NCBI GenBank assembly: GCA_002382445.1
Contig: DGAQ01000028.1
Coordinates: forward strand, 1-33,511
Reading direction: 5' to 3'
DNA: 33,511 bases
Origin: Porticoccaceae bacterium UBA4026
Lineage (GTDB): Bacteria; Pseudomonadota; Gammaproteobacteria; Pseudomonadales; Porticoccaceae
Made by a program: the position numbers and the translations under genes. The notes below the pieces were generated by a model that worked only from the letters and a program-made list of their open reading frames with translations, had not been told where the DNA came from and made no database searches. Below, piece by piece: positions 17,368 through 26,452 of the stretch (positions are counted from its first letter, which is position 1; the number at the start of each line of letters is the position of its first letter).

Positions 17368-18321
17368 TTGCAACAGGATATTAACCGACTCAAAGAATGG
17401 CTAACAAGTAAGATTGTAGGCCAACAACATCTAGTAGAACGACTGATGATTGCCCTCCTTGCTGATGGCCATATACTGGTCGAAGGGGCGCCAGGGTTAG
17501 CTAAAACCAAAGCCATCAAGACGTTATCTGAGGGGATGGATGCGGACTTTCATCGTGTCCAGTTCACTCCTGATTTACTGCCCGCGGACATTACAGGGAG
17601 TGACATCTACAGACCTCAACAGGGCACATTTGAATTTCAAGCCGGGCCACTATTTCATAATTTGGTGCTGGCAGATGAAATTAATAGAGCTCCAGCCAAA
17701 GTACAATCAGCTCTTTTGGAAGCCATGGCTGAACGTCAAATATCAGTTGGTAAAAACACCTATCAACTTCCGGAACTATTTTTAGTCATGGCTACCCAGA
17801 ATCCTATCGAGCAAGAAGGCACCTATCCTCTGCCCGAAGCGCAGATGGATCGATTCTTGATGCATGTATTAGTCGACTACCCAGCACCTGATGCCGAGCG
17901 AAAAATCCTAGCACTCTCTCGCCAAGAAGCGCTAAAGGAGGTATCAGCCAAGATTGAACTTCTAACACAGGAAAGCCTTTTTGGAGCGCGCAGGCAAGTC
18001 AACAAAATACACATGTCTGACGCTGTCGAAGAGTATCTAGTGCAACTCATTCTTGCCACTCGCAACTCAACTGCTTATAGCGGCGAACTTGGTCAGTGGT
18101 TAGATTATGGCGCTAGCCCGCGAGCGACAATCGCGCTAGACAGCTGCAGTCGAGCCCTTGCCTGGATGGAAGGACGTGACTTTGTCACGCCAGATGACAT
18201 AAGAGCCGTTGCCCATGACGTCCTTAGGCATCGTTTAATTCTTAGCTTTGAAGCTGAAGCCGGCGGTATTAATGCCAATCAGGTCATCGACAAATTACTG
18301 GAGACTGTGCCCTCGGCATAA
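17368..18321 (+). CDS. MoxR family AAA+ ATPase
   Basis: A 317-residue MoxR-type ATPase. Walker A is GAPGLAKT (40-47), Walker B is LVLADE (99-104), sensor 1 is ATQNP (142-146), and QMDRFLMHV (159-167) contains the conserved arginine. The C-terminal lid carries DYGASPRATIAL. MoxR proteins are thought to act as chaperones that mature VWA-domain and metal-dependent partners. Here the partners are presumably the DUF58 and VWA proteins directly downstream. The start is TTG, with AGAGG six bases upstream. No ATG occurs before residue 27, so the TTG is required for a complete ATPase. Confidence 0.95.
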   Translation: MQQDINRLKEWLTSKIVGQQHLVERLMIALLADGHILVEGAPGLAKTKAIKTLSEGMDADFHRVQFTPDLLPADITGSDIYRPQQGTFEFQAGPLFHNLVLADEINRAPAKVQSALLEAMAERQISVGKNTYQLPELFLVMATQNPIEQEGTYPLPEAQMDRFLMHVLVDYPAPDAERKILALSRQEALKEVSAKIELLTQESLFGARRQVNKIHMSDAVEEYLVQLILATRNSTAYSGELGQWLDYGASPRATIALDSCSRALAWMEGRDFVTPDDIRAVAHDVLRHRLILSFEAEAGGINANQVIDKLLETVPSA

Positions 18322-18333
18322 GAACCCAACCCT

Positions 18334-19296
18334 ATGAGCCTGATCGATACCGGCCAAGAGCATCCCGCCATTGCCAGCTTATCTAAGATGGTCAGGTTGC
18401 GTTATGGTGCTCGAGAACTGACTGGGTTTCCAAAAATTCAAGCTCGGCAAATGCTAGCTGGTGGTCATAAATCTCGGTTTCGCGGGCGCGGCATGGACTT
18501 TGACCAAGTCCGTATATATCAGCCTGGAGATGATGTTCGCAGTATCGACTGGCGCGTGACAGCGCGCACTGAGGTGCCGCACACCAAAATATTTAGTGAA
18601 GAGCGAGAGCGGCCTATTCTAGTTATCAGCGACCTGCGCAGCTCAATGTTTTTTGGCAGCCAACGGCTCAAGTCAGTGGTCGCCTGCGAGGTATCAGCCG
18701 CTCTTGCTTGGGCCGGCCTAGCCGCGAATGATCGTGCTGGTGGGTTAATTTTTGGTCAGCAAGAGCAGATGGATGTCAAAGCTAGGCGCAGCCATCACGC
18801 GGTGTTGCAGTTCATTCATGGTCTTCAAGACTACAGTGAAAAACTATTAGACATCCAACAAACGGAGGGGCTACAACCGGACCGATACAGTTTGGCTGAG
18901 ATCCTTGAAGAGGCTCGCCGCTTTGTGCTGCCAGGCAGCACTATTTTTATTGTCAGCGACTTTCATGATCTTAATGATGACTGTGAACGCCATGTGTTTG
19001 AGTTAGCAAGACATGGCAACCTCAATTTTTGCCAAATATTCGATGACATCGAGGAGCAGTTGCCGCCGCCCTCTCTATATGCGGTCAGCGACGGTCAGCG
19101 GCAAACTCTACTCGACACCAGCAACAACAAGTTACGAGAGCGTTTTCAGCAAGCCTATGCTGAGAGAGGGTTGCGGTTACATAAAATGAGCGAAAAACTA
19201 TCTGCCGGCCTGCTGCCTTTCAACACATCAGACAACGTCATGACTGTATTACGCAAAGCTTATGGCAAGCGCCGTAGCAAGGCTCGTGGCAACTAG
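18334..19296 (+). CDS. DUF58 domain protein (VWA-like, Bat operon)
   Basis: A 320-residue soluble protein. The DUF58 signature GRGMDFDQVRIYQPGDDVR followed by SIDWRVTAR lies at 51-77. The segment ILVISDLRSSMFFG (D100-L-R-S-S) aligns with the first strand of a von Willebrand A fold with a degenerate metal-ion site (DxRxS rather than DxSxS). No membrane segment is seen. It lies 12 bases after moxR and three bases before the next gene. In this operon class DUF58 proteins are presumed MoxR clients; this is inference from co-occurrence. Confidence 0.93.
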   Translation: MSLIDTGQEHPAIASLSKMVRLRYGARELTGFPKIQARQMLAGGHKSRFRGRGMDFDQVRIYQPGDDVRSIDWRVTARTEVPHTKIFSEERERPILVISDLRSSMFFGSQRLKSVVACEVSAALAWAGLAANDRAGGLIFGQQEQMDVKARRSHHAVLQFIHGLQDYSEKLLDIQQTEGLQPDRYSLAEILEEARRFVLPGSTIFIVSDFHDLNDDCERHVFELARHGNLNFCQIFDDIEEQLPPPSLYAVSDGQRQTLLDTSNNKLRERFQQAYAERGLRLHKMSEKLSAGLLPFNTSDNVMTVLRKAYGKRRSKARGN

Positions 19297-19299
19297 TCC

Positions 19300-19809
19300 A
19301 TGGAAAATGATCCTTTAGCGCAACTTCGTGATATCCACTTACCTGAACCTATCTTATGGTGGCCGCTAGCCCCCGGTTGGTGGGTGCTGATTATTCTCTT
19401 ATTAGGCACATTGACCTGGCTGGCCATAAAAGCGGTGCAAGGGTATCAAGCTAATCTCTATCGTCGTCAAGCACAGCAAAAACTATCCTTGCTCAACGGT
19501 GATCTTACCTTTACCTCTGAGCAAAAACTGGTCATGGTCTTTGAAATACTTAAGCAGTCAGTCAATAGCGCCTACCCCAGGCACCATTATAGTAGCCTCG
19601 AATTTAGCGCCTTTGTCGCGTTTTTGCAAAGCAGCTGTGACAAAACCCTATTTGAGCTGCTACCTAAGGACATAGATGCCCTACTCTACGGAAAAGCGGC
19701 TGAGACTGACGATAATGAACCCATAATGAATGACGTCTTTAGCAGCGCCCAACATTGGGTAAACCATCATCATGCTGAGGATAAACTTGAGGCTCAGAGC
19801 CAATGTTAA
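19300..19809 (+). CDS. DUF4381 membrane protein
   Basis: A 169-residue protein with the DUF4381 hallmark at its N-terminus (LRDIHLPEPILWWPLAPGWW). One transmembrane helix follows (about 27-45), then a basic linker (YRRQAQQK) and a soluble C-terminal domain of ~110 residues. The membrane-proximal positive charges suggest that the C-terminal part is cytoplasmic. It sits between the DUF58 and VWA genes and overlaps batA by seven bases, consistent with membership of the same complex. Its molecular role is not known to me. Confidence 0.85.
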   Translation: MENDPLAQLRDIHLPEPILWWPLAPGWWVLIILLLGTLTWLAIKAVQGYQANLYRRQAQQKLSLLNGDLTFTSEQKLVMVFEILKQSVNSAYPRHHYSSLEFSAFVAFLQSSCDKTLFELLPKDIDALLYGKAAETDDNEPIMNDVFSSAQHWVNHHHAEDKLEAQSQC

Positions 19810-20795
19810 ATTTAATCTGGCCCTGGGTTCTTGCGCTTGCGCCTCTACCTTTTGTTTATCGTCGGTTAAGAAAACCATCGGAAACCAAAGTACAGGCCCT
19901 GCGCGCGCCTCTATTGGCCGCCGCCGCAGGTGATCAGGCTTCCATAAAAACAACCACCTGGTATAACCGTGTACTGCTATTTTTATTAACCCTATGCTGG
20001 CTCTGTGCCCTGCTAGCTGTTTCTCAACCTGTATACATCGGAGACCCCGTGACATTGCCCGCCAGTGGTCGTGACATTCTTATAGCTGTGGACATTTCCG
20101 GCAGCATGGAGAGAGATGATATGGTTATTGGTGGTCAGCAAGTCAATCGCCTGGTGGCCGTAAAAGCGGTAGTTGGCGACTTTGTAGTGGAGCGTGCAGG
20201 GGATCGGTTGGGTCTTATTTTATTTGGCGAAAAAGCCTATCTTCAAACACCGCTAACCTTTGACCGTGAAACCATGCAGACGCTGTTACTAGAAGCACAA
20301 ATTGGTTTCGCTGGAAATGGAACCGCTATCGGCGATGCCATCGGCCTTGGCGTTAAGCGCCTACAGGATCGGCCCAGAGATCATCGCGTGCTTATTTTAA
20401 TGACTGACGGTTCTAGTAACGCGGGAGAACTAAATCCAACAGAGGCTGCTGATTTAGCACGTCGAGCACAGGTAAAAATCTATACCATCGGCATAGGTGC
20501 AGAACGTCAAGAATCTCGTGGATTGTTTGGTCGAACTGTCACTAACCCAAGTGCGGACCTAGATGAAAAAACCCTCATAGAGATCGCAACCACTACAGGA
20601 GGTCGTTATTTTAGAGCCAGAGATCCCAAGGAACTAACCGCCATCTACGCTCAGCTCAATCAGTTGGAACCCATCGAGCAGGACGCCGAAACCATTCGAC
20701 CCTCTGCATCACTCTTTCATTGGCCGTTGGGCGTTAGTTTTGTCTTAAGTCTCGTCTTAGCCGCAGCACGCAGCCGCAGGGGGTCTCTTGTTTAA
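19803..20795 (+). CDS. batA: VWA domain membrane protein, BatA-like
   Basis: A 330-residue protein. A short N-terminal hydrophobic segment and a transmembrane helix (about 56-74) precede a von Willebrand factor A domain with an intact metal-ion-dependent adhesion site. That site comprises VDISGSM (D97, S99, S101) and LMTDGSSNAGE, the threonine/aspartate element. A second membrane segment lies near the C-terminus (WPLGVSFVLSLVLAAA). The layout is that of BatA of the Bacteroides aerotolerance operon. The domain should bind a divalent metal and a protein ligand. Its start lies inside the DUF4381 gene and its end overlaps batB by eight bases. Confidence 0.92.
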   Translation: MLNLIWPWVLALAPLPFVYRRLRKPSETKVQALRAPLLAAAAGDQASIKTTTWYNRVLLFLLTLCWLCALLAVSQPVYIGDPVTLPASGRDILIAVDISGSMERDDMVIGGQQVNRLVAVKAVVGDFVVERAGDRLGLILFGEKAYLQTPLTFDRETMQTLLLEAQIGFAGNGTAIGDAIGLGVKRLQDRPRDHRVLILMTDGSSNAGELNPTEAADLARRAQVKIYTIGIGAERQESRGLFGRTVTNPSADLDEKTLIEIATTTGGRYFRARDPKELTAIYAQLNQLEPIEQDAETIRPSASLFHWPLGVSFVLSLVLAAARSRRGSLV

Positions 20796-22632
20796 CTTAA
20801 GCGTGGACAGTTTCCTTAGCGCATGGCAAGCATTCCATTTTTTGCGTCCTTGGTGGTTTTTAGGCTTAGTTCCAGTGGTTCTAATTATTAGTTTCTATAG
20901 TTGGCATAAACATCATGCAGGCAATTGGGCCACTATTATAAATCCTGAATTACTGCCTTTTCTGATGCAAGGACAGCCGCAGAGTAAGCGCCTAAGTACC
21001 AAGGCGTTGATCACCGCTTTAGTCCTCGCCTGGATAATCTGCTTAACTAGCCTTGCAGGCCCAACGTGGCAGCAACTACCCCAGTCCGTGCACAAGCAGG
21101 ACAGCGCCTTAATTGCTGTTTTCGATTTATCACCGTCAATGCTTGCTGAAGATCTTACGCCAAATCGATTGGTACGCGGTCGCTACAAGCTGATCGATAT
21201 TCTAAAACGACGCACTGAGGGCGTCAGCGGTCTAGTAGTCTATGGCGGCGATGCTCACACCGTTTCACCCCTCACCGAAGATAGCAACACTATTATCAGC
21301 TTGGTACCCGTTCTACATCCGACGCTCCTACCCCAGTATGGCAGTAACGTAGAAGAGGCTGTAGAGACCGCCGTCTCGTTGGCAATAAGCGGCGGCTATC
21401 AGAAGGCAGATATATTGTTGATCACGGATGGTGTAGACCCCTCGGCCATATCTGATATTAGTTCTATCATTGCCGATAGGGGTGAATTCCGGTTATCTGT
21501 TCTAGGTGTAGGAACGCCCGATGGCGCGCCCATTCCACTAGGTTCCGGTGGTTTTGTTAAAGATACCAGTGGCAATGTGATTATCCCAAAATTAAACATT
21601 AATGACTTACGACGTGTTGCCGCAGCCAATAGGGGCAACTATCAAACCATCAGCAGTGATAACCAGGATATCGACAATCTTCTAGAAGCTATGGAATCAT
21701 TGTTTGGAGAGTCAACCCAGCAAACTGAACGCTCATTCGATCTCTGGGATGACCGCGGGCACTGGCTAGCATTACTCTTAATTCCCATTTTACTACTGAG
21801 CTTTAGAAAAGGAGCCGTGGTTGTTGTACTGCTAGCACCCCTACTATTTCAATCTAATGCTGTCGAGGCTTTTGAATGGAAAGATCTTTGGGCAACCAGC
21901 GATCAACAGGGTGCAAAGGCACTTGAACTAGGCGATGCTGAGAGCGCAAAATCTTTATTTGAGGATCCGATGTGGCGTGGCAGCGCCGCCTATAAAGCAG
22001 GTGACTTCGACCAGGCTTCAGATAATTTTTCAACTGATGACACTGCAGACGGCCACTACAATAAAGGCAATGCCCTCGCAAAATCTGGCGATCTCGACGG
22101 TGCTTTAAAAGCCTATAAACAGGCCTTAGAGCTGCAACCCGCAATAAAAGATGCTCAGTTTAATCACGATCTCTTGGAGCAACTAAAAGATCAGCAAGAA
22201 CAGGAGCAGGAGCAAGAGCAAGAGCAAGAGCAGCAATCTTCCGACCAAGAACAGGATCAACAGCCGTCTGAGCAACAGCAAGGTGAAGACTCAGAACAGT
22301 CTGATGAAAATAGTGAAGCGAGCGAAGAGCAACCCTCAGAACAAGAATCTGAGCAACAAGGCGAGTCAGAAGGGTCCGAAGAACAAGCTGAAGAGCAGTC
22401 TGAAGAAAAGCCTGAGGGGGAAAAAGAACAAGAGAATAATGAATCGAAACAGCAGCCCGAGGGCGATGCTGAGCCAGCTGAAATGACCGATGAAGAAAAA
22501 CAAGAACAGCGAGAAATCGACGCCATGCTGCGCCGCATACCTGACGATCCCGGCGGCTTACTACGAGCCAAATTTCGTTATGAATCTCAGATGAGAAAAC
22601 AACAACGACCACCTGACCAAGAGCGCTGGTAA
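20788..22632 (+). CDS. batB: BatB/BatC fusion: VWA domain, TPR region and Gln/Glu-rich tail
   Basis: A 614-residue protein joining what are separate BatB and BatC proteins elsewhere. In order it has two N-terminal membrane segments (about 20-38 and 72-90), a VWA domain with metal site FDLSPSM (D113, S115, S117) and ITDGVDPSA, and a third membrane segment (about 328-358). TPR-like repeats follow (about 370-460), then a ~100-residue Gln/Glu/Ser low-complexity tract (about 466-570), and a conserved C-terminus containing DPGGLLRAKFRYE. The TPR part follows an odd number of membrane segments. Start is TTG, with CAGGGGG four bases upstream, overlapping batA. The tract may be a flexible tether or a length-variable interaction surface. 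Confidence 0.9.
   Translation: MFNLSVDSFLSAWQAFHFLRPWWFLGLVPVVLIISFYSWHKHHAGNWATIINPELLPFLMQGQPQSKRLSTKALITALVLAWIICLTSLAGPTWQQLPQSVHKQDSALIAVFDLSPSMLAEDLTPNRLVRGRYKLIDILKRRTEGVSGLVVYGGDAHTVSPLTEDSNTIISLVPVLHPTLLPQYGSNVEEAVETAVSLAISGGYQKADILLITDGVDPSAISDISSIIADRGEFRLSVLGVGTPDGAPIPLGSGGFVKDTSGNVIIPKLNINDLRRVAAANRGNYQTISSDNQDIDNLLEAMESLFGESTQQTERSFDLWDDRGHWLALLLIPILLLSFRKGAVVVVLLAPLLFQSNAVEAFEWKDLWATSDQQGAKALELGDAESAKSLFEDPMWRGSAAYKAGDFDQASDNFSTDDTADGHYNKGNALAKSGDLDGALKAYKQALELQPAIKDAQFNHDLLEQLKDQQEQEQEQEQEQEQQSSDQEQDQQPSEQQQGEDSEQSDENSEASEEQPSEQESEQQGESEGSEEQAEEQSEEKPEGEKEQENNESKQQPEGDAEPAEMTDEEKQEQREIDAMLRRIPDDPGGLLRAKFRYESQMRKQQRPPDQERW
22195..22233 (+). repeat. In-frame hexanucleotide repeat (GAGCAR-type) inside batB
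   Basis: About six consecutive six-base units of the form CARGAR/GAGCAR encode alternating Gln and Glu within the low-complexity tract. Because the unit is six bases, slippage would change length without shifting frame. The rest of the tract to ~22500 keeps the same composition without exact repetition. Confidence 0.75.
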
Positions 22633-24348
22633 ATGAAGCTGAATTTAAGACGACTACTTATACTGATCACCCTCTGTCTAACAGTCTTAGCCACGTCAGA
22701 GAGCTATGCCGAACTCACAGCCAAGGTTGATCGTACAGTGCTAGATAGCAACGAAACTTTGCGCCTAGAAATACGCTATAACGGGCAGGTATTTACCAGC
22801 GAACCTGATTTTGAACCTCTTACTGCAGATTTTGAAGTACTGTCAAACAGCCGCCAACAGAATTACTCCAACGTTAATGGCAAGACCCAGTCTTATACCG
22901 CTTGGACCTTGCAGCTACGACCTAAGCGTGCAGGCATGTTACCAATACCCCCATTAACCTTTAAAAACGATGTGAGCAATGTAGTAGAACTGCGTGTGCG
23001 CGCCGCCCCCACTAGTGTCAGTGCCAATCCAGGTAGCCAGCCGATTTATACCGAAACCACCATCGATAGTGCAACGCCCTACGTGGGCCAGCAGGTCATT
23101 TTAACTCACCGACTATTCACATCAGTCCAATTGCGGGACTTCGGTCTGTCAGAGCTAACTATGGACAAGGCCGTGCTGCATAGATTGGGGGATAGCCAAT
23201 TCCAAAAAGTCATCAATGGCAGAAATTATCTCGTGCTAGAGGTTAAATATGCCGTATTTCCTCAGTCGGCAGGTCCCTTAACTATTCCCAGTTTACGCTT
23301 CGGTGCATATGAGGTGGATAATCGCAGCCAGTTTGGGGTTTTCAATAATCGGGGTAACCAGATTATCCGTGATACTGAATCGAAAACACTAGAGGTCGCC
23401 GCTCGTCCCGCGAAATCAAGCATCGATGGATGGATGCCAAGTACCGCTGTAATAATGGAACAGCGCTGGAGTGGTGATCAGAACTCAGTGACCGTAGGAG
23501 AGCCCATTACTCGAACCATTACTATTCGCGCCGAGGGTCTTAGTGCCGCACAGATTACCCCTCTTCCCCTGCCTGAAGGAAAGGGTTATCGCGGTTACCC
23601 TGACCAGCCTCAATTAAATGAATTAGTGACCCTTACTGGTTTGGTAGCAACACGCGCCGAGTCAATGGCTTTGGTGCCCAATCAGGCTGGAGAAATCGTT
23701 CTACCTGCGGTCGAGGTTTTTTGGTGGGATGTCAAAAGCGATCAACAGCGCACCGCTAGACTACCCTCCACCACCCTCAAGGTTAGCCCAAATTCAAATA
23801 CTCCCCCAGTACTTAGTGACGATTCACTAATGCCGGCGGCCAAGAGTGCAATGACCACATTAGCCACTGAGGTGACAGAACCTAAATTATCTTTCATGGC
23901 AACTCTATCTCTGGGGCTCAACGCCGTACTTATAGCGCTGATTGTAGCGCTATTGATTAATCGTAAAGGTCATATGCTTCCCACTCGTGCGATCCCCACC
24001 AACTCCGCTCTACTGACTCTTAAGCAGCAACTAAGAGCCATTGAGATTGAAGCTAAAAATGAGAACCTCATGGGAATAAGAGAGGCTATTTTAGTCTGGG
24101 GCAAAACCTTATTTGTCGACAACCCTCCCATCACTCTAAAGAGTCTTGGCAATCTCCTAGAGAATCCCACCATTAGGGAACTCTTTACTCAACTCGATCA
24201 ACAGTTGTATCAGGACAAACAGGCGACCCGTTCAACCCTAGATATAGAGCTATTGATTGCGAGCCTCAAAAAAGAATCAGACTTTAACCGTAAATCAGCC
24301 GGAAAAAATACATCGGGGAATGCGCTACAATCACTTTATCCGGATTAA
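22633..24348 (+). CDS. batD: BatD-like oxygen-tolerance protein
   Basis: A 571-residue exported membrane protein. It has an N-terminal signal peptide (hydrophobic LLILITLCLTVLATSESYA, cleavage likely near residue 26) and a long periplasmic part of beta-sandwich repeats. These start at ELTAKVDRTVLDSNETLRLE, with the BatD-type 'FxP-PLTFKN' feature (LPIPPLTFKN). A single transmembrane helix follows (about 419-440), then a cytoplasmic tail of ~125 residues. The ATG follows the batB stop with no gap. Together with BatA and BatB it would form an inner-membrane/periplasmic complex. Its function in proteobacteria is uncertain, with roles in stress or envelope maintenance proposed. Confidence 0.92.
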   Translation: MKLNLRRLLILITLCLTVLATSESYAELTAKVDRTVLDSNETLRLEIRYNGQVFTSEPDFEPLTADFEVLSNSRQQNYSNVNGKTQSYTAWTLQLRPKRAGMLPIPPLTFKNDVSNVVELRVRAAPTSVSANPGSQPIYTETTIDSATPYVGQQVILTHRLFTSVQLRDFGLSELTMDKAVLHRLGDSQFQKVINGRNYLVLEVKYAVFPQSAGPLTIPSLRFGAYEVDNRSQFGVFNNRGNQIIRDTESKTLEVAARPAKSSIDGWMPSTAVIMEQRWSGDQNSVTVGEPITRTITIRAEGLSAAQITPLPLPEGKGYRGYPDQPQLNELVTLTGLVATRAESMALVPNQAGEIVLPAVEVFWWDVKSDQQRTARLPSTTLKVSPNSNTPPVLSDDSLMPAAKSAMTTLATEVTEPKLSFMATLSLGLNAVLIALIVALLINRKGHMLPTRAIPTNSALLTLKQQLRAIEIEAKNENLMGIREAILVWGKTLFVDNPPITLKSLGNLLENPTIRELFTQLDQQLYQDKQATRSTLDIELLIASLKKESDFNRKSAGKNTSGNALQSLYPD

Positions 24349-24387
24349 AACCTCTGAGAATAAAAATCTAACCAAAAGGACAGACTA

Positions 24388-24663
24388 ATGAGCAGCAACG
24401 ACAATAATAATCGGGAATACTGGAAGGCCAATCTTAGTCTACTGGCCAAGTTGCTCACCCTTTGGTTCATCGTCTCTTTTGGCTTCGGCATTATTATGGT
24501 TGACTGGTTAGATCAATTCTCTCTATTTGGCTTTAAGCTCGGTTTCTGGTTCGCACAACAGGGAGCCATCTACGTCTTTGTCGCCCTAATTTTTATCTAT
24601 GCCTGGCGCATGAAGGCCCTTGACCGCCAATTTGGTGTCGGTGATGACGAGGATCAAGCATGA
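24388..24663 (+). CDS. DUF4212 small subunit of sodium/solute symporter
   Basis: A 91-residue protein with two predicted transmembrane helices (about 14-34 and 50-71). The soluble N-terminus contains NREYWKANLSLLAKLL, and the charged end reads WRMKALDRQFGV; all are typical of DUF4212. Members sit immediately before a large sodium:solute symporter and are taken as its small subunit. The gene has a good AAGGA ribosome-binding site and overlaps the symporter gene by four bases (ATGA). It begins 39 bases after batD, with no terminator seen between, so transcription may continue from the bat operon. Confidence 0.92.
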   Translation: MSSNDNNNREYWKANLSLLAKLLTLWFIVSFGFGIIMVDWLDQFSLFGFKLGFWFAQQGAIYVFVALIFIYAWRMKALDRQFGVGDDEDQA

Positions 24664-26435
24664 GCACCCAAATGCTGACCTATCTGTTCGTTGGATTATC
24701 TTTCGCCCTCTATATTGGCATAGCTATTTGGTCTCGAGCCAGTACCACCAAAGACTTCTATGTTGCCGGCGGCGGTGTCCACCCAATGGTCAACGGTATG
24801 GCTACAGCCGCTGATTGGATGAGCGCAGCATCATTCATCTCTATGGCCGGAATTATTTCGTTCATTGGCAGAGATGGGTCTGTCTACCTACTCGGCTGGA
24901 CCGGTGGCTATGTTCTGCTAGCCCTCTTGTTAGCGCCCTATCTACGCAAGTTTGGCCGCTTTACGGTGCCCGATTTTATTGGCGAGCGTTATTATTCTGG
25001 GGCGGCACGAATCGTCGCTGTTGTCTGCCTAATCTTTGTCTCATTTACCTATGTTGCGGGTCAAATGCGTGGTGTTGGTATTGTATTTTCACGGTTCCTT
25101 GAAGTGGATGTCAGCACTGGGGTCATTATCGGTATGGCAGTGGTATTTATGTATGCCGTACTCGGCGGCATGAAGGGCATCACCTATACCCAGGTCGCTC
25201 AATACTGTGTGCTTATTTTCGCCTACATGGTGCCCGCTGTTTTTATCTCGATCATGATTACCGATAATCCCATTCCACAACTGGGTTTCGGTTCTGAAGT
25301 AAACGATGGTTCTGGGCTGTCGGTGTTGCAGAAGCTAGACGCCGTACTTTTGGATTTAGGTTTTAGCGCCTATACCGAAGGCAGTAAATCAACCATAGAT
25401 GTCTTCGCGATCACCGCCGCGCTGATGTTTGGCACCGCGGGACTACCTCATGTGTTGGTGCGTTTCTTTACTGTACCAAAGGTCTCAGATGCTCGACTCT
25501 CCGCTGGCTACGCCTTGGCCTTTATCGCCATCTTGTACACCACAGCTCCAGCTGTGGCCTCATTTGCTCGGCTTAACCTGGTGGATACTGTCCATAACAC
25601 CCCTTACGAACAAGCACCAGAATGGTTCGGCAATTGGGAAAATACCGGGCTGATCGCGTGGCAAGACAAAAATGATGACGGTATTATGCAATACGGTGCG
25701 GGAGTCGCCTTGTCACCCGCTAAGCCTGCATTTACAGAACAAACCGGCACTCATGGCCAGCGATTGCTGGAGAATAAGCCAACAGCCGTAGCTAATGAGC
25801 TCTATATTGATCGCGACATTATGGTCTTAGCTAACCCTGAAATAGCCGGACTGCCGGGTTGGGTAATAGCGTTAGTGGCCGCAGGTGGTGTGGCCGCAGC
25901 TCTATCGACCGCCGCTGGCTTGTTATTAGTCATCTCAAGTTCAATCTCTCACGATCTATTGAAGAAAACCCTACTGCCTAAAATAACTGAAAAACAAGAG
26001 CTGCTCTACGCCCGTTTGGCCGCGGCTGTGGCAGTCTGCATTGCTGGGCTGTTTGGCATCTATCCGCCAGCCTTTGTGGCACAGGTGGTTGCTTTCGCTT
26101 TTGGCCTTGCGGCAGCTTCGCTCTTCCCGGCCTTGCTGCTGGGCATCTTTTCCAAGCGCGCCAATAAGGAAGGAGCCATTTCAGGCATGCTGGTCGGTTT
26201 GATATTTACCTTTACTTATATTGTCTACTTTAAATTCGCTGCACCGGAACTCAACACAGCTGAATTTTGGTTGTGGGGCATATCCCCTGAAGGAATTGGC
26301 ACGATCGGCATGATATTAAACTTTGTTATCGCCATAACGGTTAGTCGCTTGACCTCCAAACCACCGCAATCTGTTCTAGAATTGGTAGACAACATACGAA
26401 TACCTAGTGGTGCTAAGGCCGCAACCCACCACTGA
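24660..26435 (+). CDS. Sodium:solute symporter (VC_2705-like, ActP-related)
   Basis: A 591-residue integral membrane protein of the SSS family with about 13 hydrophobic segments. Motifs include STTKDFYVAGGGVHPMVNGMATAADW-type N-terminal residues, GGMKGITYTQVAQY, and AALSTAAGLLLVISSSISHDLL, which carries sodium-site serines and threonine. Pairing with a DUF4212 subunit places it in the VC_2705 subfamily, related to acetate permease. The substrate cannot be read from sequence; a monocarboxylate is the default guess. A long external loop (about residues 305-390) contains DKNDDGIMQY, resembling an EF-hand calcium loop. The next gene, a secreted amidohydrolase, follows by 17 bases. Confidence 0.92.
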   Translation: MSTQMLTYLFVGLSFALYIGIAIWSRASTTKDFYVAGGGVHPMVNGMATAADWMSAASFISMAGIISFIGRDGSVYLLGWTGGYVLLALLLAPYLRKFGRFTVPDFIGERYYSGAARIVAVVCLIFVSFTYVAGQMRGVGIVFSRFLEVDVSTGVIIGMAVVFMYAVLGGMKGITYTQVAQYCVLIFAYMVPAVFISIMITDNPIPQLGFGSEVNDGSGLSVLQKLDAVLLDLGFSAYTEGSKSTIDVFAITAALMFGTAGLPHVLVRFFTVPKVSDARLSAGYALAFIAILYTTAPAVASFARLNLVDTVHNTPYEQAPEWFGNWENTGLIAWQDKNDDGIMQYGAGVALSPAKPAFTEQTGTHGQRLLENKPTAVANELYIDRDIMVLANPEIAGLPGWVIALVAAGGVAAALSTAAGLLLVISSSISHDLLKKTLLPKITEKQELLYARLAAAVAVCIAGLFGIYPPAFVAQVVAFAFGLAAASLFPALLLGIFSKRANKEGAISGMLVGLIFTFTYIVYFKFAAPELNTAEFWLWGISPEGIGTIGMILNFVIAITVSRLTSKPPQSVLELVDNIRIPSGAKAATHH

Positions 26436-26452
26436 CTAATGAGGACGACTTT

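Noticed and set aside
22160..22612. Long open frames on the minus strand opposite the batB Gln/Glu tract (150 and 104 residues)
   Set aside because: They are a by-product of the CAR/GAR-rich coding strand, giving Leu/Ser/Cys-rich low-complexity translations with no recognisable domain.
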